From contig JAPQWV010000001.1 of the NCBI GenBank assembly GCA_027422505.1, positions 6,882,001 through 6,946,000 of the forward strand: 64,000 nt of DNA, given 5' to 3'. Positions 47,709 through 59,866 of the stretch are shown here, in pieces. The notes under the pieces are model-generated. The model had not been told where the DNA came from, made no database searches, and saw only the letters and a list, made by a program, of their open reading frames with translations. The position numbers and the translations under genes were made by a program. The DNA is from Craterostigma plantagineum. Taxonomy: Eukaryota; Streptophyta; Magnoliopsida; Lamiales; Linderniaceae. Numbering within the stretch: the stretch's first letter is position 1; each line of letters opens with the position of its first letter.

Positions 47709-47938
47709 CTCCGTCGGTCCCGTTACTTAATGAGCATTTGGGATATGACACGGTTTTTAAGAAATTGAATATTTTAATAATATAGTATAATTAAAAGGTT
47801 AAAAAGTGTATATTTGACACGTCTTTTAAGAATATTTAATATTACTATATTGATTGTTTGTGATGGTTTTTTGCTAATGTACAAAAGCTAGTGGGGCGCC
47901 CAACATAGTAAAATGTACAAAACTAATGGGACATAGGG
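47709..47938. mobile_element. Stowaway-like (Tc1/Mariner) MITE
   Basis: Starts CTCCGTCGGTCCCGTTA and ends, inverted, CCCTATGTCCCATTAG. It is flanked by TA on both sides. Stowaway elements begin CTCCCTCCGTCCC and duplicate TA. 230 bp, non-coding. Confidence 0.7.
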
Positions 47939-48338
47939 TATAGATTATATATTATAAATGTGTATGGGTATATCATTCATTTTTATCATATCGTGCTTAA
48001 GTACTTAATAAATATATAAATAATGTGTAACAGAAATAACGAGTGTTGAGCGAGACCAACTTTTGGTAATATATTTATATTTTATTTGATATATGTTGTT
48101 TAGGTGTCACATGCCTTCTCTACCCAATTTGGATCTATCCACTTTAGAAAATTATATGTAATGTATGCATGAATAAATATTGTATTAATGACATCTTTTA
48201 AAAAAATATAGATATCGTTTAATTTGTGTAATCTTAATATTAGTGTAACTAATCTTTAACTAACCACATATAATATATTAACCGAATAAATGAATTCATC
48301 ACGATAATTGAGAAAATTAGAATTTCAAACCGGACCTT
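47857..48338. repeat. 482-bp direct repeat, copy 1
   Basis: Nearly identical to 50160-50642. It begins inside the Stowaway-like MITE and ends at CAAACCGGACCTT. It lacks TG..CA ends, so it is a segmental duplicate and not an LTR. Confidence 0.9.
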
Positions 48339-48421
48339 CTTATGCATTTATGGACCGTACTGAGATCTCTTCATGGAATTGATTGTTTTGCATTACATAT
48401 TATGAAAATGGAATTGGTCTT

Positions 48422-49328
48422 CAGGGCCGTAGCTTCCATAAGGCCAGTGAGGCGGTCACCTCGGGCCCAGCTTTCGAAAGGGGCCCAAAAAAAATTATCA
48501 TACCTATATGTATATATATCGTCGAGGTTGGATAATCTCATCCATAGTTTCTGAAATTAGGTGTCGTGACGTAGACAACGACTAATTGGGGCATTTCTGA
48601 TATTCTATTTTATGGTTCTTGGGCTTTTCAAATGTTTGGCCCAGTTTTAACAAGCCTTTGTTAATTAGGATATAGAAAATAACATATATTGTCCAAATAC
48701 ATTAAGCAATGTAAATGAAGTCTAAAAAAAGAGGAATAACTTGAAAGTTTATTTATCTCGTTAAATACTTTATTATTAGTCTACATATTATGACAGTCTT
48801 ATAGTTCTATTATTTAAAATTTAGTACATTGTTTAACTTTGTTGAATATACGCGTTTGAACATGGTTATTGATGTTTGACTTGCATTATTTTCCATTTTT
48901 TCTTAATGACTTTTCTAATACTAATAAGAATTTTCAAATATTTGTAATATATGTAATATAATAGAAAATTTAGTGAACTGTGATATAAACTTATTATGTG
49001 TTTTTAACCTCTTTACAAATATAATCTAGTATAGTTGCAAAGAAACTGATATATTTTACTTTTTTCAAGAAAAGTGTGTATCGTCCGCGATCGTGTCGCG
49101 ACAATGCAACGTATTTGTATCGCTCGCTTCTGCATCGACGTCCGCATCCGCGACGGCGAACCATGCCTATAAAACACCTATATGGTTTTTAATTTACGGT
49201 TTAAATAACTTACATTTACGGTTGAATTTATGTCAGACTACGTATGTTATTTAAAAAATTACATAAAAAAATTTATGGCCCGAATTTCGAGGATCGCCTC
49301 AGGTCCCGCTTCGTCAGCTACGGGCCTG
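48422..49328. mobile_element. Non-autonomous hAT element (907 bp), CAGGG-type ends
   Basis: Ends CAGGGCCGTAGCTT and, inverted, CAGGCCCGTAGCTGAC. Flanks TTGGTCTT (48414-48421) and ATGGTCTT (49329-49336), an 8-bp TSD with one mismatch. The interior is AT-rich with no transposase. It lies between the two 482-bp direct repeats. Confidence 0.85.
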
Positions 49329-49336
49329 ATGGTCTT

Positions 49337-50159
49337 AACTTAACCTATAACTATGTTTTTATCAATTGTCATTGCATATCAAGAAAAATAGTAGCTAAAA
49401 AGTAATAAAAAGTTATGATACCGCATCCACAATGCATAATTAATAGTTTAATTTATTGTTTGAACTGTGAACAAAAGTTGCACGCAAAGCAATAAATATG
49501 CTTTTAGATTTTTTTAATTATGCACAATTTCAACCATGTTGTGAGATCGTTAAAGTTTGAACATGTATACATAGTCAATTAGATGTATTGAAGCTCCACG
49601 ATAACAAGGAAGCTTTTGATAATATTCAACAAAAGTATCGGAGCAAAACATCAAAAGTATTAGAAACAGAACCACTGAGTCAGAGATTGTATCAATGAGA
49701 TAAAAAATTTAGATTCGTAATTAGTGCAAGACTAAACAATGGAAACCGTCCGAGCATGGGTTGAACATCCATTTAATGATAATATAGCAGGGTCGTTTAA
49801 AAAGATGGTCTTTGACATGGTCAACGTTAAAAAAATAGCCTCCAAGTGTATAATGACAGTTATACCCTTACTATATGGGCCCCACTTTTCGAAATCGATA
49901 TCTGTTATCGGGGTCACATAAGGGTGGGAGGTGGGCCTGTAACGTATTTTCTTTTATTCGAATATCGAATTATCGGAAAAATAGTACAAATGAAATTATA
50001 TGAGTTTAACGGGTTCTATCTCTACTTATTCCTCTTATTCTTCAAAATAAGGGTTTCTAAATCACCTTTGCCCAGGAGCTCATAGAGCCGGACTCCATTT
50101 GCTAAGTTCCTCTCGCCTTGGGAGGAAATTCTTGATCTTGAGTTTCTTCTTGAAATTCC
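49337..50159. other. AT-rich intergenic DNA
   Basis: No supported gene or element. Confidence 0.4.
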
Positions 50160-50642
50160 TTTGTGATGGTTTTTTGCTAATGTACAAAAGCTAGCGGGGC
50201 GCCCAACATAGTAAAATGTACAAAAACTAATGGGTCATAGGGTATAGATTATATATTATAAATGTGTATGGGTATATCATTCATTTTTATCATATCGTAC
50301 TTAAGTACTTAATAAATATATAAATAATGTGTAACAGAAATAACGAGTGTTGAGTGAGACCAACTTTTGGTATATATTTATATTTTATGTTATATATGTT
50401 GTTTAGGTGTCACATGCCTTCTCTACCCAATTTGGATCTATCCACTTTAGAAAATTATATGTAATGTATGCATGAATAAATATTGTATTCATGATATCTT
50501 TAAAAAAATATAGATATCGTTTAATTTGTGTAATATTAATATTAGTGTAACTAATCTTTTAAGTAACCACATATAATAATATTAACTGAATAAATGAATT
50601 CATCACGATAATTGAGAAAATTAGAATTTCAAACCGGACCTT
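50160..50642. repeat. 482-bp direct repeat, copy 2
   Basis: Copy of 47857-48338. Its left edge lies inside the Stowaway-like MITE, of which it holds only the right third. This copy is therefore the derived one. Confidence 0.9.
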
Positions 50643-50785
50643 GTCGAACGTTTCGTCGTGGGCTTTGGGGCTTAACACGAACTTAACGTTTTAACTTTAC
50701 GAACGTTTTGAAATATGGGCGCTTCTTCGTGGGCTGTTGAGCTTAATCACGAAGTACTTGGGCTTGGTGCTATCAAATGAAATGG

Positions 50786-51160
50786 TCTTGAACGTTGAAC
50801 CGTGCGATTGTGAGAAACTCGCACGGGTCTTGAGCGTTGAACCGTGCGATTATGAGAAACTCGCACGGTTCTTGAACTTTGAACCGTGCGATTATGAGAA
50901 ACTCGCACGGGTCTTGAGCGTGCAACCGTGCGATTATGAGAAACTCACACGGGTCTTGAACCTTGAACCGCGCGATTATGAGAAACTCGCGGGTCTTGAG
51001 CCTTGAACCGTGCGATTATGAGAAACTCGCACGGTCTTGAGCGTTGAACCGCACGATTATGAGAAACTCGCGGGTCTTGAGCCTTGAACCGTGCGATTAT
51101 GAGAAACTTGCACGGTCTTGAGCGTTGAACCGCACGATTATGAGAAACTCGTGGGTCTTG
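50786..51160. repeat. Minisatellite, about 42-bp unit, about nine copies
   Basis: Tandem units built on TTGAACCGTGCGATTATGAG and AAACTCGCACGGGTCTTGAG. Both strands are open across several units (plus-strand peptide repeat EPCDYEKLARVL). It ends just left of LTR-like sequence (minus-strand TATAAATATGAGG near 51303-51316), so it may be a retroelement 3' UTR array. Confidence 0.85.
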
Positions 51161-51169
51161 ATGATCGTC

Positions 51170-51712
51170 TTCAAGTTTTAAGTCGAACACGAAGAACCTC
51201 GTTGAGAGAATTTCCGAATACTATCAAAGACTTACTTCTAATTCTCTCGAAGTTTCGTATTCTCTTTGCTCTCTGACTTGTGATTTCGGAATTCTGAAGC
51301 CTCATATTTATAGGCGTAGAGAATTCTCAACAATGGAAAATATAATCTTTTGGGATGATTTCGTCTATATTTAGGTTGATTTTATCCGTATATGGTTTGA
51401 TCTTAATTTAATTTTATTTATTCCATATTTGGCCTGATTCTTTCAATATTTTCCGATTTCATGATATTTGATTTGATTTATTTACTTATTTAGCAAATCT
51501 CTACAATGCTTTTCTTATGTAGATTTTTGTATTAAAGGAATATATTATCAACACTTACCGTAATAGTTTATAATTAAATTAACTATTTATTAATTTGAGA
51601 TTATTTTATATATCTCAATAAATAGTAATTCAATAAATGACTTTATTTTATTTCTTGGAATTATTTCATTAAATTCCAATATAAGTAGACAATTAATTTT
51701 TAATTGTCTGCA
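51170..51712. other. LTR-like sequence and AT-rich DNA
   Basis: 51200-51330 in minus orientation has a TATA box (TATAAATATGAGGC) followed by a leader rich in TCTCTTTGCTCTC complements, as in plant LTRs. No second LTR or TSD was found. Confidence 0.35.
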
Positions 51713-52070
51713 GGGCCGTATAGTCCAGTGATTGTGTAGTCTGACGTTCAAGTAGTAGGTCTTCAAATCCGCAACACATACATTTTTTATTTATTTTTAT
51801 GGACGGGACCCTGCTGTGTGGGCGGGACCCCTGCAGTGTGTGCGGGGGACCTCTGCCTCCCCGCACACACAGCAGGGGTCCCGCCCATGCTGCGCACCAG
51901 ATGAGCGAGGTCCCTGCACACACAGCAAGGGACCGCGCACACAGCAGGGGACCCGACAGCCGCACACACAGCACGGGTCCCCCGCACACACATCAGGGGT
52001 CCCGCCCGCACAGCAGGGGTCCCGACGATGCTGCCCCACCAGATGGGCGGGGTCCTCTGCTCAGTGAACC
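51713..52070. repeat. SINE-like head followed by GC-rich degenerate minisatellite
   Basis: 51716-51775 resembles a tRNA-type promoter (TAGTCCAGTGATT and GGTCTTCAAATCC). 51800-52050 is a GC-rich array of CGCACACACAGCAGGGGTCCC units in both orientations. All reading frames across the array are repeat-derived and should not be annotated as genes. Confidence 0.6.
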
Positions 52071-53201
52071 TGTGCTATATACCAGTGGACTCTCTGCTAT
52101 TTTTTAAAAAATACCCTGTCAAATGACGCAAATACCCTTAAATTGATTTTTTTTTTAAAAAAAACAAAAAAGCAACGGGGCTATTTTTTTAACGTTGACT
52201 GGGTCGAAGGCCATTTTTAAAAATATTCCTATTATAGCATATGACGGTCGGAGTAGTACAACCATTTAATTTTTGTTGGGCGTTTTTCTTTTTGGAATTT
52301 ACTTTCTATCTCATGTAAATTTCAGTTTTCTGAATTATCCCTTATAAAGATGATTTTTGTTGAAGTCCATATTATGTGATTAGATTATTAGGGAAAATCT
52401 GGGCACTTCTCATCGCTCCTTGTGCGCAATTTTTTTTAGTATACATATGTATACAAACTATCAAAGGAACAGAAGAAAAGTGATCTATTTCTAGATGAGA
52501 TGAGTAGATGCATCGGGTACGTATGCAAGGCCCATTCATAAAGCAGATGTAGTGTTACTCTTAGTAACAAGATTTCGGGCTTTCAATTACACATGCATAC
52601 TTCTTCTCTTCAGCTATTTAAAAGCAGTAAATGCCTCTGAAGATATTGCAAAAGGGATTACTCAGAAGCTTGTTGGCAAACAAAGGTGATCCCAAAATAC
52701 TCATTTAATGCAATAGAATTATCTCAATTAATTTTGTCAAATTACTAGGGAGAATACTATGTATTACCTCGAATTAACATCAAACGATAATGTATTATCA
52801 GCATCAAGCACGCCCAAACGGAAATATAACATATTATGCACAAAAATATTAGATAGTGGCTAGCATGATCTGTTTATGTCACCTTTGTATGCTTTTATAG
52901 ACAGCCCAAATGTTAAAAGGAAATCGATGGTGGTCAATTAGAGGTAACATCAAGTTGCAGCAAACTCCAGCATTAACTACCTTGACGAATTTTTGCAAAA
53001 CATGTTGCAAAAACATCACATTTATTCTAACACCTGGTAAAACAAAGTAGATATTAGCAACCTATTTGAACGAATCACATACCAAACATTCGAAACCGAA
53101 CGTCAACAGACATGTAGATGAGAAAATAAATGTGAAAAGACACATAAAATAGACGCAAATGATATAATCAATCGTCAATCCAACCGAAAGGACAAACACC
53201 A
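52071..53201. other. Intergenic DNA, probable 3' flank of the DEAH gene
   Basis: Mostly non-coding. A short plus-strand frame at 52623-52685 (KAVNASEDIAKGITQKLVGK), followed by GGTGATCC, may be a stray exon; I do not recognise it. The right end lies downstream of the minus-strand helicase stop. Confidence 0.4.
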
Positions 53202-55735
53202 TCAATCCTTGAAAGCCCTACCTACGGCACGAGGCATTTTCCTGGACAAAGGATCTTCGACGTCCTCTGATCCGTAGTAATGGGGAGCTACTTCCAAAAG
53301 CCATTCGGGTCTGATCTCGGTCACATGCCTGACGTACTCTTTCGTTGTGAGGACTAACTCGTGGAAGACGACCCATCTAGGAGGAGCTGCCTGCCCTGCT
53401 AACCCCGAGCTCGGATGGATGTGCACCGTTAACGAAGGCGAATCCTTTTTGATCATTCTATAACATCCATCCTTCTGTAGCTTTGCAGCGTTGCGAGAAA
53501 ACCCCGACGCCACTGCTTTCTTTATTAGAGTCTCGCCTACATCGGCCCCCATCGAACAATTCGCCGCCGTTGTCAATTCAATTCCTCCCTTTCCGAGCAA
53601 CCCCTCCAACTGGTCGCGCACGTCCCTCGCCCTCTTCATGCTCCTCGCCTGGATATAGTTCTCGTAGCACCATCCAGTAGAATAATCGGCTTCCTTCCAC
53701 GATTCGTACACCTTGAGCAGCGCCAGGTGGTCCCCTACGTTCCCCGCGTGAAAATTCGAGCGCGCAGCGTCGGCGTGGACCTGCTTGTCCTTGGGCCTGT
53801 AGAAGACCGAATTTCCCCCGACGGACAGCATGGCGGCGATGGATATCACCTCCTCGGAGCACTTGTACTTCTCCGAGGCGACGATCATCTTCGAAAGCAT
53901 GGGATCGAGGGGAAACTCGGCCATCTTTCTCCCCGTCTCCGTGAGCTCTTCTCCCTCGCCGCCGACTGCGCCCAGCGCACGGAGCAAATCGCCGGCCCTC
54001 TTCAGAGCCTCGTCTGGCGGAGGGTCCATGAAGTCGAAGCTTGTCGGGTCGAGCCCGAGCATCTTCAGGGTGAGCACGACGCTCGCCAAGTTGGTCCTCT
54101 GTACTTCGGGGACGGTATTTTCTTCGAGGTCGTCGCGGAAGTTCTCGGCGGTGCACAGACGGTAGCATTTCCCGGGACCCGTCCTCCCCGACCGACCCGC
54201 CCGTTGAGCGGCCGATGCCTTCGAGATCAGAGCGACGGGCAACGAATCCATCCCCGTCCTGGGATTGTAAGACTTGACTTTAGCAAATCCGGGTCTACGA
54301 CGTACTTAATCCCGTCTATGGTCAGCGAAGTCTCGGCTATATTCGTGGCAAGCACGACCTTACGCGCCCCTTCGGGCGTGGGTTGGAAGATCTTAGCTTG
54401 AAGCTCGGTCGGCAAGTTAGCATAGATCGGGCATATAATAAGCTCTGCTACCTTCGTTCCCAATCCTCTCGTCCTATGCCTGAGCAGCTCTTCGGCCGCC
54501 TCAATCTCCTCCTGCCCAGTCAAGAAGACCAAAACGTCGCCGGGCGGCTGCTTAACGTGAATCTGAAGAACCGTAGCAACGGAAGCATCTAACGGGTCCG
54601 CCACGGGGGCATCTGTGTAGTATATTTCGACGGGAAATCTCCTCCCAGGTATCCTAAAGATCGGAGCACCGTCGAAGTAATCGCTAAACTTGACAGCGTC
54701 GAGGGTGGCGCTCGAGATGAGCAGTTTGAGGTCGGGCCGGAAACGAGCGATGTCCTTAACGAGCCCTAATAAGATGTCGGTCGAGACCGTCCGCTCGTGG
54801 GCCTCGTCGACCATCACGACGCTGTAGCTCGACAGCTTGGGCTCGCGGAGGAACTCGCGCAATAGCATTCCGTCGGTCATGTACTTGAGGACGGTTTTGG
54901 ATGACGTGCGCTCTTCGAAACGGATTGAGTAGCCTACTTCGTGCCCTAGCTTTACCCCCAATTCGCGGGAAACCCTAGCTGCGATGCTCATGGCTGCGAC
55001 ACGGCGGGGTTGGGTGCAAGCGATGATTCCATGGTCGGTGTATTTGGCTTCGTGTAGGTACTGAGGTATCTGCGTGGTTTTTCCCGAGCCTGTTTCTCCG
55101 ACGATTATCAGGATCTGATGGTCGTTGATGGCGTGGAGGAGATCGTCCCTGTAAGGATGTATAGGCAGCGTCTTTCTTTCGGTCGATAGCTTCGATTTTG
55201 CATTGATGTTGACGGCGACTACTGATGATTCGCTGCTGCTAATGGATATGGATGGCTCTGATTGGTCTGCAAACACAAAATCGTATTGATCGTCGTTAAT
55301 CAGCGGTTTGTTTTTAGAATCCCTAAACGCTCTGCAAACCTGTTGCTCTTCCCACGATTTTTCTTCACCGGCGGCGGGGGGATGATCGCTGCGGCGCGAG
55401 GCGACGGCGAATCGCTTCTTCTGACTCACGCCGCCGGCAGCTTCCACGTCATCGTACGCGTCGGGAATCCTGTACTCGTAGGACTCATCGTGTGCCCTCT
55501 TCCACCTCGTGAGGGTACGGTAGATTCGCTCCTTGTGCCTTAAATCGCGGCGCTCTGCTTCGGTGAGATTCGCTGCTCCGAAGAGGCGGTGCTCGTCGTC
55601 GATGAGATCTCGGAGCTCTTCAAGCTTCTTCTGCTCGGACTTCTTCAGATACTCTTGCCTCGACGCTCTCCTCAGCTCCTCCACTCTATTAGACCTTCGA
55701 TTATCAGTCACCTTCGCTGCTGATGATTCACCCAT
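53202..55735 (-). pseudogene. PRP2/DHX16-type DEAH-box RNA helicase, intronless and frameshifted
   Basis: Two overlapping frames (54227-55735 and 53202-54251) together cover about 840 residues. The first has an N-terminal region like spliceosomal PRP2 proteins ([19 protein letters not shown]), Walker [10 protein letters not shown], Ia [32 protein letters not shown] and [19 protein letters not shown]. The second has VI (QRAGRSGRTGPGKCYRL), the winged-helix/ratchet region and the OB-fold end. A one-base change near 54290 shifts the frame just after motif V. PRP2 remodels the activated spliceosome before the first splicing step. The plant protein is about 1040 residues; here about 200 N-terminal residues are absent and there are no introns, suggesting a retrocopy. 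GC content is well above the surroundings. A sequencing error at the shift cannot be excluded. Confidence 0.88.
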
Positions 55736-56106
55736 GGATTGCGATGATCGACTGATAATTGATTGAAAGTAAAAGGTTAATAAGGAGAAAAGTAGGAAGA
55801 GAATCGCCGACTAATGATGGAAAAGGTTATATTATAAGGAGAAAAGTAGGAAGAGAATCGCCGACTAATGATGGAGTTTGTTGAGATTTTTTAGGTTGAG
55901 GTAATTCAGTTCCAAGAATCTTTCAATTAAGGGGCACTTTTCATTTCACATCGTCGGAAGTTTGATTTAGGATTCAGTTACTCTATGGAAAATTTTAGTT
56001 TATAGGATCCGATTTCTGCAGTATCACTTCATTGCTCTAAAATAACAAATGTAAAAATTTTATAACACAAAACGATTATCCGGTACCTGTTAATGATAAT
56101 CGATAC
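55736..56106. other. Upstream of the DEAH gene, with a tandem duplication
   Basis: The word AAGGAGAAAAGTAGGAAGAG with the following about 25 bp occurs twice in tandem (about 55780-55823 and 55836-55876). Nothing else is recognised. Confidence 0.7.
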
Positions 56107-57235
56107 AGGACATGCTCACTTTTAACCGTAATTGCAGTTAAACCGCCTAACCGTCGGTAACCGTAACCGTTCAGTAACCGTAACCGGCAAACGTCATCGG
56201 CCGGTTACGGGGCGGTTAGGGGTTTTCCAAACCGCCAACTGCCGGTTATTAACCGCCGATTATTACCGTTAAATAAAAAAATAAAAATAAAAAATATACT
56301 ATTTTAATTTGTTAATATTAATATTAATTAATTAGAAATACTATGTAACTTTACTAATGTTAATACTAATTAATTAAAAATTTTGAAAATATGTATTTTA
56401 TATTGTATTAAAATTTGGTGAATCTACAGAAAAATACCCATCTATATAAAAAAAATTGCAAGTAAGTACCCCTTATCAGAAATTTTTTATATAAGTGCTC
56501 CTTCGATTGTGTGTACCATTTTCCCAGTCTTGACGTACCTTTTTATATGTGTATTACGTACCACGTCACGCGTTTATGCAAGTCAGTACCCCTGTCAGAA
56601 ATTTTTTATATAAGTGCTCCTTCGATTGTGTGTACCATTTTTTCAGTCTTGACGTACTTTTTTATATGTGTATTACGTACCACGTCACGCGTTTATATGG
56701 TACCCACATATGGTACCTACATACGTTCTATATGGTACCTTAATCTGTTATATTACAATTTTCTCACTGTATTATGTACCACAATAAATTTTCATGTGGT
56801 ACCTAAATGTGTCATATGACGTATTTGCGGCGGAGCGAGTACCAATGTGCAAAAGTTTTATTCCAATAGGTACCTACGTATAAAAAAAATCTGACAGGGG
56901 TCTCACTTGCAAATTTTTTATATAAATGGGTATTTTTGTGTAGATTTCCATTAAAATTTTGTATATATATATTTCATGATTCATAAAATTTATTATATTT
57001 AAAGGTTTATGCCAAAATAGTAAAATACGAACGAAAATACACCGAAAATTCATTTAACTTTGCAGTAAATTGAAAATAAAAAAAATATAAAAAAATTAAT
57101 CGACGGTTAACAATAACCGGCGGTTAGATTAATCGGCAACCTGGGACGGCTAACTGTCAACCGCCCCCGGCCGGTTAGTCCTATGGGCTAGCCGTCAACC
57201 GCCGGTTACGGTTAACCGGCGGTTGGGCATCTCTA
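56107..57235. mobile_element. hAT-type element with CCGGTTA-rich ends, hosting a MULE MITE
   Basis: It is flanked by the perfect 8-bp duplication ATCGATAC (56099-56106 and 57236-57243). The right end, inverted, reads TAGAGATGCCCAACCGCCGG and the left AGGACATGC, so the left tip is slightly eroded. Both ends are packed with AACCGCCGGTTA and GGTAACCGTAACC words. No transposase. The MITE at 56417-56949 is inserted in it. Confidence 0.82.
56417..56949. mobile_element. MULE-type MITE, GGTACC-rich (copy 2), nested in the hAT element
   Basis: Ends GGTGAATCTACAG and, inverted, GGAAATCTACAC, with a shared inner TIR to about 50 bp (AAAAATACCCAT...). Flanked by a perfect 10-bp duplication ATTAAAATTT (56407-56416 and 56950-56959). 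It contains an internal direct repeat of about 100 bp (TCAGAAATTTTTTATATAAG ... to GTACCACGTCACGCGTT). Same family as 38296-38698. Confidence 0.83.
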
Positions 57236-57479
57236 ATCGATACCAGTTCATTTCTGTTGTACCACTTCATGTTTCCGAAATACAATATGGTTAAGGTTTG
57301 TAACACAAAACGATCATCCTATACCACTTCATACAACTTTTATACCACTTTTTAAGCTAGGTCTTTATCTCTAATTTTACAAAAATTGGATTCTTTAACA
57401 ACAATTTATTCAGACAGGGATTGAATCTTAAATTAAACTTCTGACGGGGTCCGAATTCTAATATATCCTTCAATCCGCC

Positions 57480-57650
57480 TAAACTCGTGCTGACCAAGTT
57501 ACTCGTTACCCAGTACCCACCCATTTTTCCTCATACAATTAATTGAGGGCCAAAATCCTAAACGCCCAGTCCATGATTTTAGGAAACTCATAGGCCCATC
57601 GACCCAAAAGACCAACAATGTAAGCCCAACAATTCCCAGCTCGTCTTCCT
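57480..57650. repeat. First, interrupted unit of the 0.4-kb tandem array
   Basis: The sequence from GTGCTGACCAAGTTACTCG to CAGCTCGTCTTCCTT matches the units at 61310-63000. It is cut at 57650 by the Harbinger element; the rest of the unit resumes near 61056. Confidence 0.8.
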
Positions 57651-58552
57651 TGGCACCGTTTGCTTTACTGGATATACCGAGAAAATGGGTTATAAAACTA
57701 TTAATAACCCATCTTATTCTGTTTGGTTTACTAATATGAAGCCCATGAAAAATAAAAAAGCCCGCGTTTATTAAACGGGCCATTAGATTATTTATCTGAA
57801 ACGAAACCCCATTACAACTTATCTTACATTTTCCAAAAATCTGAGTATAATGTCAATTACCATTTGCCCCTTAGACATGTATAGGAAACGTAAGAACCCT
57901 AATTTCATTTCTAATAAAACCGAATTTGCTCAGAAGACTCCTCTTTTCGCACACTAAGGGAGGGCCTCCACTGAATCGAGCAAGTCTACAGGTCGAAACA
58001 CTTCAAGTGAGTTTAGATTTCCCTCAAAAGCATATTTTGAAAAATGTTCATTTGTCATCTGTCACTTGTATGCAAAATATTTTACTTGGTAGATCTTTGT
58101 TCGATTGACTGTATGCATCTATGTTGAGTTTCTGTATACTTTTAAATCAGTGTCTGTAAACTCGATTGAAAATTGTATACTCATGAAAAGAGATCTCATG
58201 GTTTGTTCGATGGAGTTTCTTGAGAATACTTTATTTGCCTTTGGTTAGTATATGGTGGTTGCTGTTTTTAAATGTTACTTCTAACTTGGTATATGGTGGT
58301 AGCTGTTCGATGGAGTTTCTGTATACTTTATTCTGTGTGCCGTTTATTTCTTCCTCGATGAAGGTGCGTGTTTTGTATGAAATTTCAAGCGGACCAACAA
58401 TTTTGCTTCTTTGATTAGCCAACATTGGGTTTCATAAAACTATTATTTATATTTTATTTCTTTGACCAACTATTGTCCCCGTAGTTTTACGCATATGCAA
58501 ATGCAACTAACTAACTCAATTGTCTTTTTTTCAATTATTATCATAGAGACAC

Positions 58553-59866
58553 ATGGCTACCCTATCACGAAGAACTAAGGAGTTATTGGCTATTTTGTAT
58601 GCAATTTTAGTTCAATCAATTGTTGTGATGTTCTTGTTTGCAAGTGCATTCCTAAGTGAAGATGGACAAGAACGCAGTAAACGCAAGGATCCTATTAGAT
58701 ATAAGATGGCAAATAGATTAACAAAACAAATTCAATACCTAAAGGGGTAGTCGAAATTAGTGATGTAACATGCGTCAACCACCTTAGAATGAATAGGAAT
58801 GCATTTGCATCTCTTCTCTATCTATTGGAAAATGTTGGTGGGCTCAAACATTCGAGGTACACCACGATTCGTGATAAGACGGCTATGTTCCTCTTAGTCC
58901 TTGCACACCACACCAAAATTCGCGTTCTACAGCTAAATTTTAGCAAGTCCGGCCAAACAATCAGCAAGTACTTTCATGAAGTATTGAATGCTGTGCTAAA
59001 GTTACATCGGATTCTTATATTGCCCCCCAAACCTGTTGAGGCTGAAAATACGGAACCAAGATGGCGATGGTTTAAGGTATGTCTACTTCAATAAGCATTT
59101 ATAGGTTGTATTTGTCGAGGGGTAACTGATTGAGTGTCTTTCAAATTAAATATGTAGGGTTGTTTAGAGGCATTGGACGGTACACATGTGAAAGTTCATG
59201 TTCGTGAGCATGAAAAGGCCCGCTACTGCAATCGAAAGGGTGAATGTAAATATCCTTGGCGCATGCGATACAAACATGAATTTCACATATGTTTTAGCGG
59301 GTTGGGAGGGATCAGCTGCTGAATCACGTGTAATGCGTGATGCTATTAGTCATCCGCAAGGGTTAAAAATTCCCAAAGGTATTTAAGGTATTGTTTGATA
59401 AGAGAATGCGTACATTTAACCCTACACTTAGATTAATTGTTTTTTTGTACATTTTAAACTTGTCAATTCAGGCACTTATTACTTATGTGATAGTGGATAT
59501 ATGAACGCTGAAGGATTCCTAGCACCTTATAGAGGTCTTAGATACCACCTGGACGCTTGGGGTGTCGGGAGAAATGCACCACAGAGCAACAAAGAATACT
59601 TCAACATGATTCATGCTAGGGCTAGGAATGTTATCGAGCGCTCCTTTGGTTTGCTTAAGAAACGGTGGGCTATACTTCGGTCGCCATTATTCTTCCCAAT
59701 CAAGTCGCAGAATAGGATAATAATGGCATGTTGTCTGCTTCAAAATTACATTCGAAGAGAGATGCCATACGATCCCGAAGAAAGTCCGGAGGATATATTG
59801 GGTACTGAAGATGACGTGGATGAAAATGAACGTATCAACGATGATGAAGACCATTGGATGTTCTGA
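58553..59866 (+). pseudogene. PIF/Harbinger transposase, frameshifted
   Basis: Exon-like parts: 58553-about 59075 (N-terminal helix-turn-helix region; KTAMFLLVLAHHTKIRVLQ), 59158-about 59377 (first catalytic Asp in LEALDGTHVKV; YVLAGWEGSAAESRVMRDAI) and 59472-59866 (second Asp in YYLCDSGYM; final Glu in NVIERSFGLLKKRWAILRSP). Introns 59076-59157 and about 59378-59471 have GT..AG borders. The frame is lost near 58745 and again near 59240, so no full-length protein can be made. The acidic tail ends DEDHWMF. Confidence 0.87.

Noticed and set aside
47857..50642. The 482-bp direct repeats as LTRs of a retrotransposon
   Set aside because: They lack TG..CA ends, PBS and PPT, and one edge lies inside a MITE.
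50786..51160. Regular tandem repeats that could suggest a CRISPR array
   Set aside because: Units are directly adjacent without unique spacers, and the context is a plant nuclear genome.
51799..52107. Several overlapping open frames on both strands
   Set aside because: They are products of a GC-rich, stop-free minisatellite; the Cys/Pro/His-rich peptides carry no domain.
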